Origin: Couchioplanes caeruleus
GTDB lineage: Bacteria; Actinomycetota; Actinomycetes; Mycobacteriales; Micromonosporaceae
Assembly: GCF_003751945.1 (NCBI RefSeq)
Contig: NZ_RJKL01000001.1
Coordinates: forward strand, 5,456,001-5,520,000
Length of the DNA: 64,000 nucleotides
Direction of reading: 5' to 3'
Part shown: positions 44,472-52,629 of the stretch, piece by piece
Layout of the letters: each line of letters starts with the position of its first letter
How positions within the stretch are numbered: the stretch's first letter is position 1
The notes under the pieces: generated by a model
The model's input: the letters and a program-made list of their open reading frames with translations, nothing else
Database searches by the model: none
What the model was told of the DNA's origin: nothing
Position numbers and translations under genes: made by a program

Positions 44472-45212
44472 ATGACGATCAAAGTCGTATTTCTCGGCGG
44501 CAGCAGCACGCTGGGACTCGGCGTGCAGGGCCGCTCGTACGCCGTGCGCTACGCGGAGAAGCTCGGCGCCGACGTGGAGACTCTCCAGCTTTCCCGCTCG
44601 GCGCAGACCGTGGCCGACGTGACGCCGGAAACCCTCGAGCGGATCCGTGCCTTCCGGCCCGACGTCGTGCTCCTCTCCTTCGGCGCTGCCGAGGGACACG
44701 TGCACCCGAGCCGGTTCCTGCAGGCCGTGCTCGACCGGTTCGCCCCGCGGAGCTGGCGGGGGCCGGCCGGGATGGAACCGCGGCCCTACTTCTCGCGGAC
44801 GCGCACCAAGCGGGCCCGGCAGATCTTGATTTCCGGGACGAAGGTCCTCATGAAACGCGTGATCATCGGGGCCACCGGCGGTTACCACCGGCTGCCGTCG
44901 GACGTCTTCGAGGCGCGGCTGCGGGAGGTCCTCGACGAGTTGGGGCCGGCCACGAAGGTGCTGATCGGGCTGTGGCGGGTCGACGCCTACAAGTTCCCCC
45001 GCTCCAACCCGGTGCTGCGACACAACGACGGCCTGCTGCGGGCGATCGCCGCCGAGCGCGCCGATGTGCGCTTCGTCGACACCGCCGACGCCGTCCGCTA
45101 CTGGGACGACTTCCTCGACGACCACGCCCACCTGAACGACGCGGGGCACGACCGGGTCGCCGATCTGATCCTGCAGGCCACCAGCCGGACCCCAGCCGCT
45201 GCCGCGAGGTAG
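44472..45212 (+). CDS. SGNH/GDSL-like hydrolase
   Basis: A 246-residue protein with block I IKVVFLGGSSTLGLGVQGRS (nucleophile Ser in GGSST) and block V DDHAHLNDAGHDRVAD (the D-x-x-H pair) of SGNH hydrolases; the Asn and Gly of blocks II and III are less clear. It has no signal peptide. Such enzymes remove or transfer O-acyl groups on sugars or lipids, so it could act on glycan acylation with the acyltransferase at 30760. The ATG has AGGGGA upstream. Confidence 0.72.
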   Translation: MTIKVVFLGGSSTLGLGVQGRSYAVRYAEKLGADVETLQLSRSAQTVADVTPETLERIRAFRPDVVLLSFGAAEGHVHPSRFLQAVLDRFAPRSWRGPAGMEPRPYFSRTRTKRARQILISGTKVLMKRVIIGATGGYHRLPSDVFEARLREVLDELGPATKVLIGLWRVDAYKFPRSNPVLRHNDGLLRAIAAERADVRFVDTADAVRYWDDFLDDHAHLNDAGHDRVADLILQATSRTPAAAAR

Positions 45213-45226
45213 CAGAGAGAAGAGAC

Positions 45227-46897
45227 GTGACCGCCGTACTGGAACTGGAAGCGTCGCCACGGCAAGGTCCGCGCCGGCCGCGGCCGGCCCCGTGGTGGCT
45301 CTTCGCCGGCGTGCTGTCGGTCGCCGCCGCCGCTTACCTGGTCAATCTGCGCGGTGCGCTCGACTTCGACCTCGACGAGGTCATGTACACGATCGCCGGG
45401 CAGAACGTGGCCGGCGCCGACTCGGTCTCCTGGGGCGACCGGCCGACGAGCGTCCACCCGCCGGTGCACTTCCTGCTGGTCGGCGCCTGGACGCTGATCA
45501 CCGGCACCGCGCACGGCAGCGTGGTGGACGCGCTGTTCGGCGCCCGCTACCTGGGCGCACTGTGCAGCGTCCTCGTCGTCGCCGTGGTGGGCCTGCTCGC
45601 CCGGCGGTACACGCGCAACGGATGGCTGGTCGCGGCGGCGATGCTCCTGGCCGTCGGCAACGGCTTCCTGGTGCGCTTCGGGCGTACGGCGCTGATCGAG
45701 CCGACGGCGATCCTGGCCGGGCTGGTGGTGGTGCTGCTCGCGCTGCGGCTGCGGCGCTCGCCCGGCCCCGTCTACGTCGGCGTCGTCGGGCTGGTCTCCG
45801 GTCTCGCCCTGCTGATCAAGGAACCGCTGATCTTCACGGTCCTCGTGCCGGTGCTCGCCGCCGCGCTGGAGCGCGACGGGGCCTACCTGCGGCGTACGGC
45901 GACGGCGGTGCTTCTCGCGATGGCCGTCTGGGGCACCTTCCCGCTGTGGGCCGCGTGGGGCGGCGCCGGGGCGTGGTGGTGGTCGGAGCACGACACCAGC
46001 CTCCAGCGGATCACCGGTCTGCTGCAGGTCAGCGGGCTCAACCGGCCCGGGGTCTCGTCGACCGGCGTGTTCGGCGACACCTTCACCACGTACGTGAGCG
46101 GCTACCTGACCTTCGGACTCGGTGCCGCCGGGCTGCTCGTCCTCGCGTACCGGGGCGGGTTGTTCCACCGGAGGCGGTTGCGGGTCCGAGCGGCGAGCCT
46201 GCTCGCGTTCGGCGTGCTCAGCTACGGGTTCCTGGCGTACTGCGTGGTGCTCGGGCAGGCCAACGAGCAGTTGACCGCGTACTCGGCCGTACCCGCGGTG
46301 CTGCTGAGCGTCCTCGCCTGGGGCGACCGGATGCCGAAGGCGATCGTCGCGGGCGTCGCCGCGATCCTGCTGGTCGGCGGGGTGGCCTGGGCGGTGAACG
46401 TGGCGCTCGCCCGCGACGACGCGACCACGCGGATGGGGGACCTCCTGACCGACTCCTTCGCGTGCGCCCCGGTCAACGCGACCGGGAACGCGCTGCGCTG
46501 GGCGCCGGTGCTGCCGCGCAACCATGTCGAGTCCTTCCGCGACGGTGGGGCCGCCGTCGAGGCCGGCCTCCGCCTGTTCCTCCTCTCGCCCAAGGACAGC
46601 CGGATGCGGTACGGCAACAGCTCACCGGAGCTGGACACCTTCGTGCGCACGTACGGGACGCTCGTGCAGCAGTATCCGAGCCGCCGCTACGAGCGGATCG
46701 AGCTGTGGTCGGTGCCCGGTGCCCAGCTCGCGGGCCGGGAGTGCGGCAACGCCCGGCCGCCCGTGGCCCCGAACGCGTCGGCGTTGCGCTTCCTGGCCCT
46801 GCTCGGTGCGGCGGTGGCGGTAATCGGCGCGGGCGCGTACGGGTGGCATGCCGTTGCCCGCCGCCGCGCGTGGGTCCGAGAGTGGGCGAAGCGGTGA
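45227..46897 (+). CDS. GT-C-type (ArnT/PMT-like) membrane glycosyltransferase
   Basis: A 556-residue protein with about twelve membrane segments. The first exported loop has DFDLDEVMYTIAGQNVAGAD with adjacent acidic residues, and RPTSVHPPVHFLLVGAW follows, the pattern of GT39/83-type enzymes that use polyprenyl-phosphate sugars. A soluble part of about 120 residues precedes the last membrane segment. It is the counterpart of the 598-residue protein in the leftward operon. The GTG at 45227 has AGAAGAG upstream. It overlaps the flippase gene by GTGA. Confidence 0.8.
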   Translation: MTAVLELEASPRQGPRRPRPAPWWLFAGVLSVAAAAYLVNLRGALDFDLDEVMYTIAGQNVAGADSVSWGDRPTSVHPPVHFLLVGAWTLITGTAHGSVVDALFGARYLGALCSVLVVAVVGLLARRYTRNGWLVAAAMLLAVGNGFLVRFGRTALIEPTAILAGLVVVLLALRLRRSPGPVYVGVVGLVSGLALLIKEPLIFTVLVPVLAAALERDGAYLRRTATAVLLAMAVWGTFPLWAAWGGAGAWWWSEHDTSLQRITGLLQVSGLNRPGVSSTGVFGDTFTTYVSGYLTFGLGAAGLLVLAYRGGLFHRRRLRVRAASLLAFGVLSYGFLAYCVVLGQANEQLTAYSAVPAVLLSVLAWGDRMPKAIVAGVAAILLVGGVAWAVNVALARDDATTRMGDLLTDSFACAPVNATGNALRWAPVLPRNHVESFRDGGAAVEAGLRLFLLSPKDSRMRYGNSSPELDTFVRTYGTLVQQYPSRRYERIELWSVPGAQLAGRECGNARPPVAPNASALRFLALLGAAVAVIGAGAYGWHAVARRRAWVREWAKR

Positions 46898-48282
46898 CCG
46901 CCGTCCTGGAGAAGCCCCCGGCGCGGCACAGCACCGGCGCGGGCTGGCTGATGATCGCGACCACCTCCGCGGGCGTCATCAACTACGGGTACGCGCTCGT
47001 GCTCACCCACGGCCTCACCCCGGCCGAGTACGCCGCCTTCGCCGCGGCTCAGGCGCTGCTCATGGTCCGTGCGGCGATCTCCGCGGCGGGCATCCCCTGG
47101 ATCCTCGCCCGGGAGCTCGCCAAGGCGCCCGGGGACCGGGCGCGGCAGGCCGCCGTCACGACGTTCGCCTTCTGGACCAACCTGGTCATCGGCCTGGTCC
47201 TCACCGCGGTCGTGGCCGGTGGCGTCCTGCTCTTCGGTACCGCCCGGGACGCCGTCGTGGTCGCCTGCGCGTCGCTGTGCATGTCCGTCGGCTCCACCGG
47301 CATGGGATACCTGCAGGGCGTCGGCCGGATGGACGCGATCGCGGTGCTGTTCACCACCGAGGTGGTGGTGAAGGCGGTGGTCGGCATCGGGCTGGTCTTC
47401 TGGACCGACCTCGGACCCACCGGCGCGTTGGCCGGGTTCGTCGCGGGCAGCCTGGTCCTGCTCCTGCCGCTGCCGCGGTTCCAGCGCCTGCTGGGGCCGC
47501 CGGTGTGGCGCGCAGGCGAGTCCGCGCTGCTGCGGGCCGCGATCCGGCAGACCCGCATGCAGGCCAACGTCGCGGTCGCCTCCGCCGGGGACACCGTCCT
47601 GGTCGCCGCGCTGGGACTCGGCGGCGCGGGTGGCGGGCCCTATCAGGCGGCGTCGGCGCTGGGCCGGGTGCCGCTGTTCGCCTCGAACGCCGTCTCCACC
47701 GCCGTGTTTCCGCAGTTGAGCCGGGACTCCTGCGCCGAGCGCAAGGCCGGGGCGCTGCGCTCGTACCTGCTGGTCGCGCTGTTGATGACCGGGGTGCTGG
47801 TCACCCTGCCCGGCGAGATCCGCTCGGCGCTGTTCCCCGACGAGTTCGCGACCATCGGACAGTGGCTGCCGTACGCGGCCGTGCTGGGCCTGGCCATCGG
47901 GGCGGTCAACCTCAGCGTGACGTTCCTGCAGGCCGACGACTCGCGGGGCACCGGAGCGCACCTCACCCTGGTCACCGCCGGATACCTCGCGCTGGTCACC
48001 GTCGCGGGCGCGGTCTTCGGCGTGGCGGGCCTCGCCGTCGGGGCGGCGGTCGCGGGGGTGCTCGCGGTGGCGGCCCTCGCGCTGCTCGCTCCCGTACGCC
48101 CGGGGTGGAGGATCCTGCTCCGCTCGCGCCGGAGCCTGCATGACCTCGCCGGGATCGTCGTGGTCTTCGGCGCCCTCGCCGTCGCGGGACACCCGCTGCT
48201 CTGGACGGCGATCGCCGCCGGGGCCGGGCTGCTCGTGCTGGCCGCCAGTTTCCCCGAGTTCATGCCCCGGAGGCGCACGTGA
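46894..48282 (+). CDS. Wzx/MATE-like polysaccharide flippase (second copy)
   Basis: A 462-residue protein with about twelve to fourteen membrane segments and the layout of polysaccharide flippases (GWLMIATTSAGVINYGYALV at the start, ANVAVASAGDTVLVAALGLG in the middle). It presumably moves the lipid-linked glycan assembled by the rightward operon. The first six residues (VTAVLE) and their codons are nearly identical to those of the preceding gene. It overlaps both neighbours by GTGA. Confidence 0.83.
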   Translation: MTAVLEKPPARHSTGAGWLMIATTSAGVINYGYALVLTHGLTPAEYAAFAAAQALLMVRAAISAAGIPWILARELAKAPGDRARQAAVTTFAFWTNLVIGLVLTAVVAGGVLLFGTARDAVVVACASLCMSVGSTGMGYLQGVGRMDAIAVLFTTEVVVKAVVGIGLVFWTDLGPTGALAGFVAGSLVLLLPLPRFQRLLGPPVWRAGESALLRAAIRQTRMQANVAVASAGDTVLVAALGLGGAGGGPYQAASALGRVPLFASNAVSTAVFPQLSRDSCAERKAGALRSYLLVALLMTGVLVTLPGEIRSALFPDEFATIGQWLPYAAVLGLAIGAVNLSVTFLQADDSRGTGAHLTLVTAGYLALVTVAGAVFGVAGLAVGAAVAGVLAVAALALLAPVRPGWRILLRSRRSLHDLAGIVVVFGALAVAGHPLLWTAIAAGAGLLVLAASFPEFMPRRRT

Positions 48283-49427
48283 CGGTACGCATCGGCATCG
48301 ACGGACGGGTGCTCACCGACCGCTATCACGGGATCGGGCGGGTCACCCACGAGCTGATCCTCGCGATGTCGGCGACCTCCGGCGTGGAGCTGGTCGTCTT
48401 CACCGGCGATACCGGCGGGGAAGGTGCCTGCCGTCGTTTCGACCTGGACCTGCTGGCGATGCTGCCGGGCGTCGAGGTCGTGCCGGTGCGGCTGAAGGCG
48501 GTGGACGTGCGGCAGCTCTGGCGTTGGCGCCCGCTGCTGCGCGGCGCGATGGTCGACGTGATGGTCTTCCCGTACCACCTCGGAGCCGCGCCGCTGCTCG
48601 GCCGGCCGGCGGTCGCGCTGGTGCATGACTGCATCCTCGAGACCGACCCGACGTTCGCCCCCTCGTCGCGGGTCGGGCTCGCCTACCGGATGATGACCGC
48701 GCTCGTCGCCCGCACCTCGACGATCGCGACGGTCAGCCATGCATCCGCGCGGGAGGTGGAGCGGTTCTACGGCCGCCGGGTCCATCCCGGCCACGTCATC
48801 GGCAACGGGGTCGACCAGCGGCTGCGGGACGACCCGTTCGCGGCCCGGCGCCTGGAACTCGAGTTCGGCCTGGAGCCCGGGTACGTGCTGCACGTCGGCG
48901 CCCAGCGCCCGCACAAGAACGCCGCCGTCCTCGTCGAGGCGATCGCGCGGGTGCCGGACGCGCGGCTCGTGCTGGTCGGCTCGGCCGACGAACGCTTCGC
49001 CGACGAGGTCGGGCCGGCGATCGACCGGTACGGGGTGGCCGGCCGCGTCACCCGGCTGCCGTTCGTGCCGGAGGAGCTGCTCGGGACGTTGTACGCGCGA
49101 GCGCGGCTGCTCGCGTACCCGTCGCTGGTCGAGGGTTTCGGGTTGCCTGTGCTGGAGGCCATGGTCGCTCGCACGCCGGTGATCGCGAGCGACGTGCCGG
49201 TCCTGCGCGAGGTCGGCGGCTCGGCGGCGCTGTACGTGGCGCCGAGATGCGCCGAGGCGTGGGCGGCCGCGATCACCCGGCTGCTCGCCGACGATGATCT
49301 GCGCGACGGCCTGGTGGCCGCCGGTGCCGCCCACGCCTCGCACTTCACGTGGGATGCCGCTGCCGCGCGGCTGGTCTCAGCGTGTCATTCCCTCACCGGC
49401 ACCTACCTGGCCGACGCGGCGAGGTAA
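48279..49427 (+). CDS. GT4-family glycosyltransferase
   Basis: A 382-residue GT-B enzyme: VRIGIDGRVLTDRYHGIGRV at the acceptor side, then LHVGAQRPHKNAAVLVEAIA and YPSLVEGFGLPVLEAMVART with the E-x7-E donor motif. The opening GIDGR...GIGRV pattern resembles mannosyltransferases of the WbaZ/MtfB type. The GTG at 48279 overlaps the flippase stop. Its last 25 bases overlap the end of the convergent glycosidase-like gene at 49403. Confidence 0.87.
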   Translation: MTVRIGIDGRVLTDRYHGIGRVTHELILAMSATSGVELVVFTGDTGGEGACRRFDLDLLAMLPGVEVVPVRLKAVDVRQLWRWRPLLRGAMVDVMVFPYHLGAAPLLGRPAVALVHDCILETDPTFAPSSRVGLAYRMMTALVARTSTIATVSHASAREVERFYGRRVHPGHVIGNGVDQRLRDDPFAARRLELEFGLEPGYVLHVGAQRPHKNAAVLVEAIARVPDARLVLVGSADERFADEVGPAIDRYGVAGRVTRLPFVPEELLGTLYARARLLAYPSLVEGFGLPVLEAMVARTPVIASDVPVLREVGGSAALYVAPRCAEAWAAAITRLLADDDLRDGLVAAGAAHASHFTWDAAAARLVSACHSLTGTYLADAAR

Positions 49428-50560
49428 GTCGCGTTGACGATGTCGGTCGCGTTCTGCCGGACGATGTAGAGCGCGGCCAGGTTGGCCTGCTGCGCCTGCG
49501 CCATCACGAGCGGCATCTGGGCGGCGGTCATGACGTGGCTGGTCTCCGCCATCGTGCGCAGATGCTTCGCTTTGGCCAGCCCGGCCAGGTAGGACACCGT
49601 GTTGTAGTTCTCGGCCCAGGTGCCGTAGACGACCACCTTCGGGTCGGTGAGCGCCGCGATCTGACGGGTCGCGTCGTAGCCGCGCTGCACCTCGCCGTTG
49701 ATCTCCGGGCTCGAGGTGCCGCCGAGGTTGGTGGCCACGGCCTTCTCGAAGTCGCCGGCGCGCATGCCGTACGAGGGGTACAGCACGGCGGCGTTGCCTC
49801 GGTAACCGGCCGCCCGCAGTGCGGCGATCTGCCAGTTCTGGTACTCCGCCAGGGCGTTGAGGTACCACCGCAGGAACCTGCCGGCCTGGCCGCTCGGGCT
49901 CGGCTGGCCCGGCTTCCAGTTCGGCACGGGGTTCGACCGCTTGGCCTGCACGTCGAAGGCGTAGTAGAGGTTGCGCAGCTTGCCCGTCGCCGGGTTCACT
50001 TTGGACGGGTAGGTGAGCTCGCCCCAGTGGCCGCCGCCGACACGCACGATCGAGAAGTCACCGCCGAGGCGGGTGAAGACCTTCTTGAGGTAGCGCTCGG
50101 CCAGGTAGCGGTGAGCGACGCCGAAGACGAGGTTGGGCTCGGGGGAGTCGGTGTAGGTGTCGCCGTACTGGTCGACGTAGCGGGCACCGGCGCGGCTGAG
50201 CACCCAGGCCGGGGCCTCGTGGACACCGGTGTTGAACGAGATGGTGTATCCGAGCGACTTCAGCGTGGCGATGCGCTTGGCGATGTTGGTGAGGTATGCC
50301 TCGTTGTAGGCGCCCCTGGCCGGCTCGGCCTGCGCCCACGACATCTCGACCAGGACGTCGGTCGCCCCACCGATGTTGTGCAGGCTCGTCATGTCGGCGT
50401 CGGAGTAGTTGCCGATGATGCCGAGCGTGGGAGCGACGGTGGTGCTCACGACGGCTGTCGCGGTGCGGGTTGCACTGGCCTGGGCCTCGGCAGGGGTCAG
50501 GGTGGACAGAGCAAGGGCGGCGGCTGCCGCAGCGGCGATTTTAGTCGAGATGAGCTTCAC
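49403..50560 (-). CDS. Secreted TIM-barrel glycosidase-like protein
   Basis: A 385-residue exported protein: signal peptide (KIAAAAAAALALSTLTPAEA) and then a beta/alpha-barrel type sequence with VLVEMSWAQAEPARGAYNEA, SIVRVGGGHWGELTYPSKVN and VVVYGTWAENYNTVSYLAGL. WGE in the middle and WAEN near the end could supply the acid/base and nucleophile of a clan GH-A enzyme such as GH39 or GH42, but I cannot assign a family. The GTG at 50560 has AAAGG upstream. It faces the rightward operon and is the third secreted glycan-acting protein of the locus. Confidence 0.68.
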   Translation of the reverse strand: MKLISTKIAAAAAAALALSTLTPAEAQASATRTATAVVSTTVAPTLGIIGNYSDADMTSLHNIGGATDVLVEMSWAQAEPARGAYNEAYLTNIAKRIATLKSLGYTISFNTGVHEAPAWVLSRAGARYVDQYGDTYTDSPEPNLVFGVAHRYLAERYLKKVFTRLGGDFSIVRVGGGHWGELTYPSKVNPATGKLRNLYYAFDVQAKRSNPVPNWKPGQPSPSGQAGRFLRWYLNALAEYQNWQIAALRAAGYRGNAAVLYPSYGMRAGDFEKAVATNLGGTSSPEINGEVQRGYDATRQIAALTDPKVVVYGTWAENYNTVSYLAGLAKAKHLRTMAETSHVMTAAQMPLVMAQAQQANLAALYIVRQNATDIVNATYLAASAR

Positions 50561-50599
50561 ACCGTGCCTTTCGGCCCGGCGCCGGCGGCCCGTCGGACT

Positions 50600-50666
50600 C
50601 GCAACCGAGCGCTCCGACGTAGCACCCGAGCTGCAATGATCCGGGTGGCGCAACCGAGACGCTCCG
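50600..50666. repeat. Direct repeat CGCAACCGAG-(A)-CGCTCCG upstream of the glycosidase-like gene
   Basis: Two copies, 50600-50616 (CGCAACCGAGCGCTCCG) and 50649-50666 (the same with one extra A), are 49 bases apart and lie 40 to 106 bases upstream of the leftward GTG at 50560. They may be paired sites for an activator. The gap 50561-50708 contains no gene. Confidence 0.5.
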
Positions 50667-50708
50667 GCCGGGCAACCACCGCGCACCCCTGCGGTGCGAG
50701 AGACGGCG

Positions 50709-51074
50709 TCAGTCGTCGAGCGCCAGTAGATGGGCGGCGTGGGTCAGGCGCAGCAGCCAGGCGACGGACGGCTGCGCCCGGCGGGCCCGGCAGTCGGCGC
50801 CGCGGGAGGTGGCGAGGTGGTGCGCGGCGGTCAGCACCCGGGCGCCGGAGGCGTCGCAGAAGGGCACGCCGGCGAGGTCGAGGACGATCTTGTCAGCGGG
50901 GTCGGCGGTCAGCAGGTCGTACAGGCGGGCGTGCAGTGCCGTCGAGACACCTCCGTCGAGGTCGCCCGCCAGGAAGACCGTGAGCAGCCCGCCGTCGCGG
51001 CTCCACGTCATCGAGGTGCCGGCGGGAAGATCCCCGTTGCAGTGGTCCGACCGGTCGGCGGCGATGTCACGCAT
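50709..51074 (-). CDS. STAS-domain anti-sigma-factor antagonist
   Basis: A 121-residue single STAS domain: TVFLAGDLDGGVSTALHARL, then IVLDLAGVPFCDASGARVLT, where the Ser of DASG is the usual phospho-acceptor. Unphosphorylated antagonists bind an anti-sigma kinase and free its sigma factor. The ATG at 51074 overlaps the end of the HATPase gene, so this antagonist and that kinase-like protein are cotranslated and are probably partners. The target sigma factor is unknown; the SigB-family protein at 7831 is one candidate. Confidence 0.85.
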   Translation of the reverse strand: MRDIAADRSDHCNGDLPAGTSMTWSRDGGLLTVFLAGDLDGGVSTALHARLYDLLTADPADKIVLDLAGVPFCDASGARVLTAAHHLATSRGADCRARRAQPSVAWLLRLTHAAHLLALDD

Positions 51075-51888
51075 CGGCCAGCCACCGGCAGCTCCGAGGC
51101 TTGACGGTCGCCCACACCACCTTCCCGGTGCGGGTCGGTAGGGCTCCCCAGGCCGCGGCGAGCATGTGCACGAGCTCCAGGCCGAGTCCGGGATCCTCGA
51201 TGCGCGTCCGGCGGTCGGGGCTGCGCATCCGGGGCAGCCGGGGGTCGCCGTCGCCGACGGCCAGATGCACGCCGGTCCGCTGCCGGGTGACGGCGACGTC
51301 GATGTCGGTGCCCGCGTGCTGCACCGCGTTGACCACGAACTCGGTGACCACTTGCCGGGCGGCGTGCAGCACGCTCGGGAGCTTCCAGGCGGTGCATCCC
51401 TCCGTGACGAGGCCTCGGGCCACGGCCGCCGCCGAGCGGTCGGGGCCCAGATGAGCCGTGAGCCGATCGGTGCGCGTCCGGCGGCGCAGCAGCGCCGCCC
51501 GTGCCTCCGGCACCGTGGCGTACATCGGCTGGCGGTAACCGGCCCAGCGCCGGCGCAGGATCGCGGCCAGCGGCGCCTGCGTCGGCAGGCACATCACCAT
51601 CGGCACCGGTGGTTGCATCGTGGCGCCCCAGCGGTGCGCGGTCGGCCAGAGCTGGGCGCTGGCGCCGGTCGGGTCCCCCACGTCGTGCAGGTCCACGATC
51701 AAGCCGCCGGGCTGTTCGGCCAGGGTCTGGCGCAGCGCGGTGGCGACCGCCAGATGCAGCTCGCAGTCCCAGCGGCCCCGCACGGTCATCTCGACGATCG
51801 TGGAGTCCAGGTCGGCGATCGCCGTCACCGTCCCCTCGCCGGACGGGGTGGGGTGGCCCAGGAGAAAGGGAAGCTCGTCTTGATCCAT
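51067..51888 (-). CDS. STAS-like plus HATPase fusion, anti-sigma kinase-like
   Basis: A 273-residue protein. Residues about 20-135 look STAS-like (STIVEMTVRGRWDCELHLAV, LIVDLHDVGDPTGASAQLW), and residues about 150-270 are a GHKL ATPase of the RsbW type: N-box VTEFVVNAVQHAGTDIDVAV, G1-like VGDGDPRLPR, G2 GLGLELVHML. Anti-sigma kinase and antagonist-type domains are usually separate proteins, so the fusion could be self-regulating. The ATG at 51888 has GAGG six bases upstream. It precedes and overlaps the STAS gene. Confidence 0.72.
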   Translation of the reverse strand: MDQDELPFLLGHPTPSGEGTVTAIADLDSTIVEMTVRGRWDCELHLAVATALRQTLAEQPGGLIVDLHDVGDPTGASAQLWPTAHRWGATMQPPVPMVMCLPTQAPLAAILRRRWAGYRQPMYATVPEARAALLRRRTRTDRLTAHLGPDRSAAAVARGLVTEGCTAWKLPSVLHAARQVVTEFVVNAVQHAGTDIDVAVTRQRTGVHLAVGDGDPRLPRMRSPDRRTRIEDPGLGLELVHMLAAAWGALPTRTGKVVWATVKPRSCRWLADA

Positions 51889-52133
51889 CGCAGGCCTCAC
51901 GATCCGTGCAGCTCCGGTCCACTCCCCCCATAATCACCTAGATCTATGTAAAGCACCACGCCTCACCATCCTGTGGGACGCCGGTCCGGGCCGAAAAGGC
52001 ATGACTTTTTGTTAACGGCATCACCCGACCGGACGATTTACGGGAGCGAAACACGGCATCGGTCCCGATTTCTTTGCCCCGGGACAATAATGGCGTCCGG
52101 CGGTCCTTCCTTCTTTCATGCGCCGGAGCCCAC

Positions 52134-52556
52134 ATGAGCGTGTTGCTCATCGCCGAAGATGTCGATGACATCGCGATGATTCTCGTCAGACTGTTCCGGC
52201 GGGACGGAATGACGGTACTGCGCGGCGCGGACGGGGCGGAGGCGTACGACCTGGCCGTCGAGCACCGTCCCGACGTGATTCTCACCGACCTCGGCATGCC
52301 GCGCATGGACGGCTGGGAGCTGATCCGGGCCGTCCGAGGCAACGCTGACCTGCGCGACACGCCGGTCGCCATCCTCACCGGCCAGCTCCAGCCCGGCGAC
52401 GCCCGGGTGACGGAGTCGGGGGCATGCTCACTGCTGCTGAAGCCGTGTCCGAACGACGAACTTCGTTCCACCATTCGGCGGCTCGTGGAGAACGGGCCGC
52501 ATGGCCACACGTTCTCGGCCGCAGGATGCCTCAGCCACGCGACGTCGAGTCTTTGA
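52134..52556 (+). CDS. Single-domain response regulator
   Basis: A 140-residue receiver: LLIAEDVDDIAMILVRLFRR, phospho-acceptor Asp52 in VILTDLGMPRMDGWELIRAV, Thr in VAILTGQ and Lys in LLLKPCPNDEL. There is no output domain. The ATG has GGAG upstream; a longer in-frame start at 52074 is less likely. It is followed 73 bases later by a large sensor kinase, its likely partner, and is divergent from the STAS-HATPase gene across a 245-base promoter region (51889-52133) with AT-rich patches. Confidence 0.88.
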   Translation: MSVLLIAEDVDDIAMILVRLFRRDGMTVLRGADGAEAYDLAVEHRPDVILTDLGMPRMDGWELIRAVRGNADLRDTPVAILTGQLQPGDARVTESGACSLLLKPCPNDELRSTIRRLVENGPHGHTFSAAGCLSHATSSL

Positions 52557-52629
52557 CGATGAACGCGGACCCGCGCCGTCGCCATCGGTCCGATTATTTC
52601 GCATTCTCGATCGGTCGGTGAGAATTGTG

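Noticed and set aside
50600..50666. TcrA-type box (GCA-A/C-CCG direct repeats) before the glycosidase-like gene
   Set aside because: Each copy has one GCAACCG, but the second half-site (GCTCCG) does not match and its spacing differs between copies. Resemblance is too weak to name.
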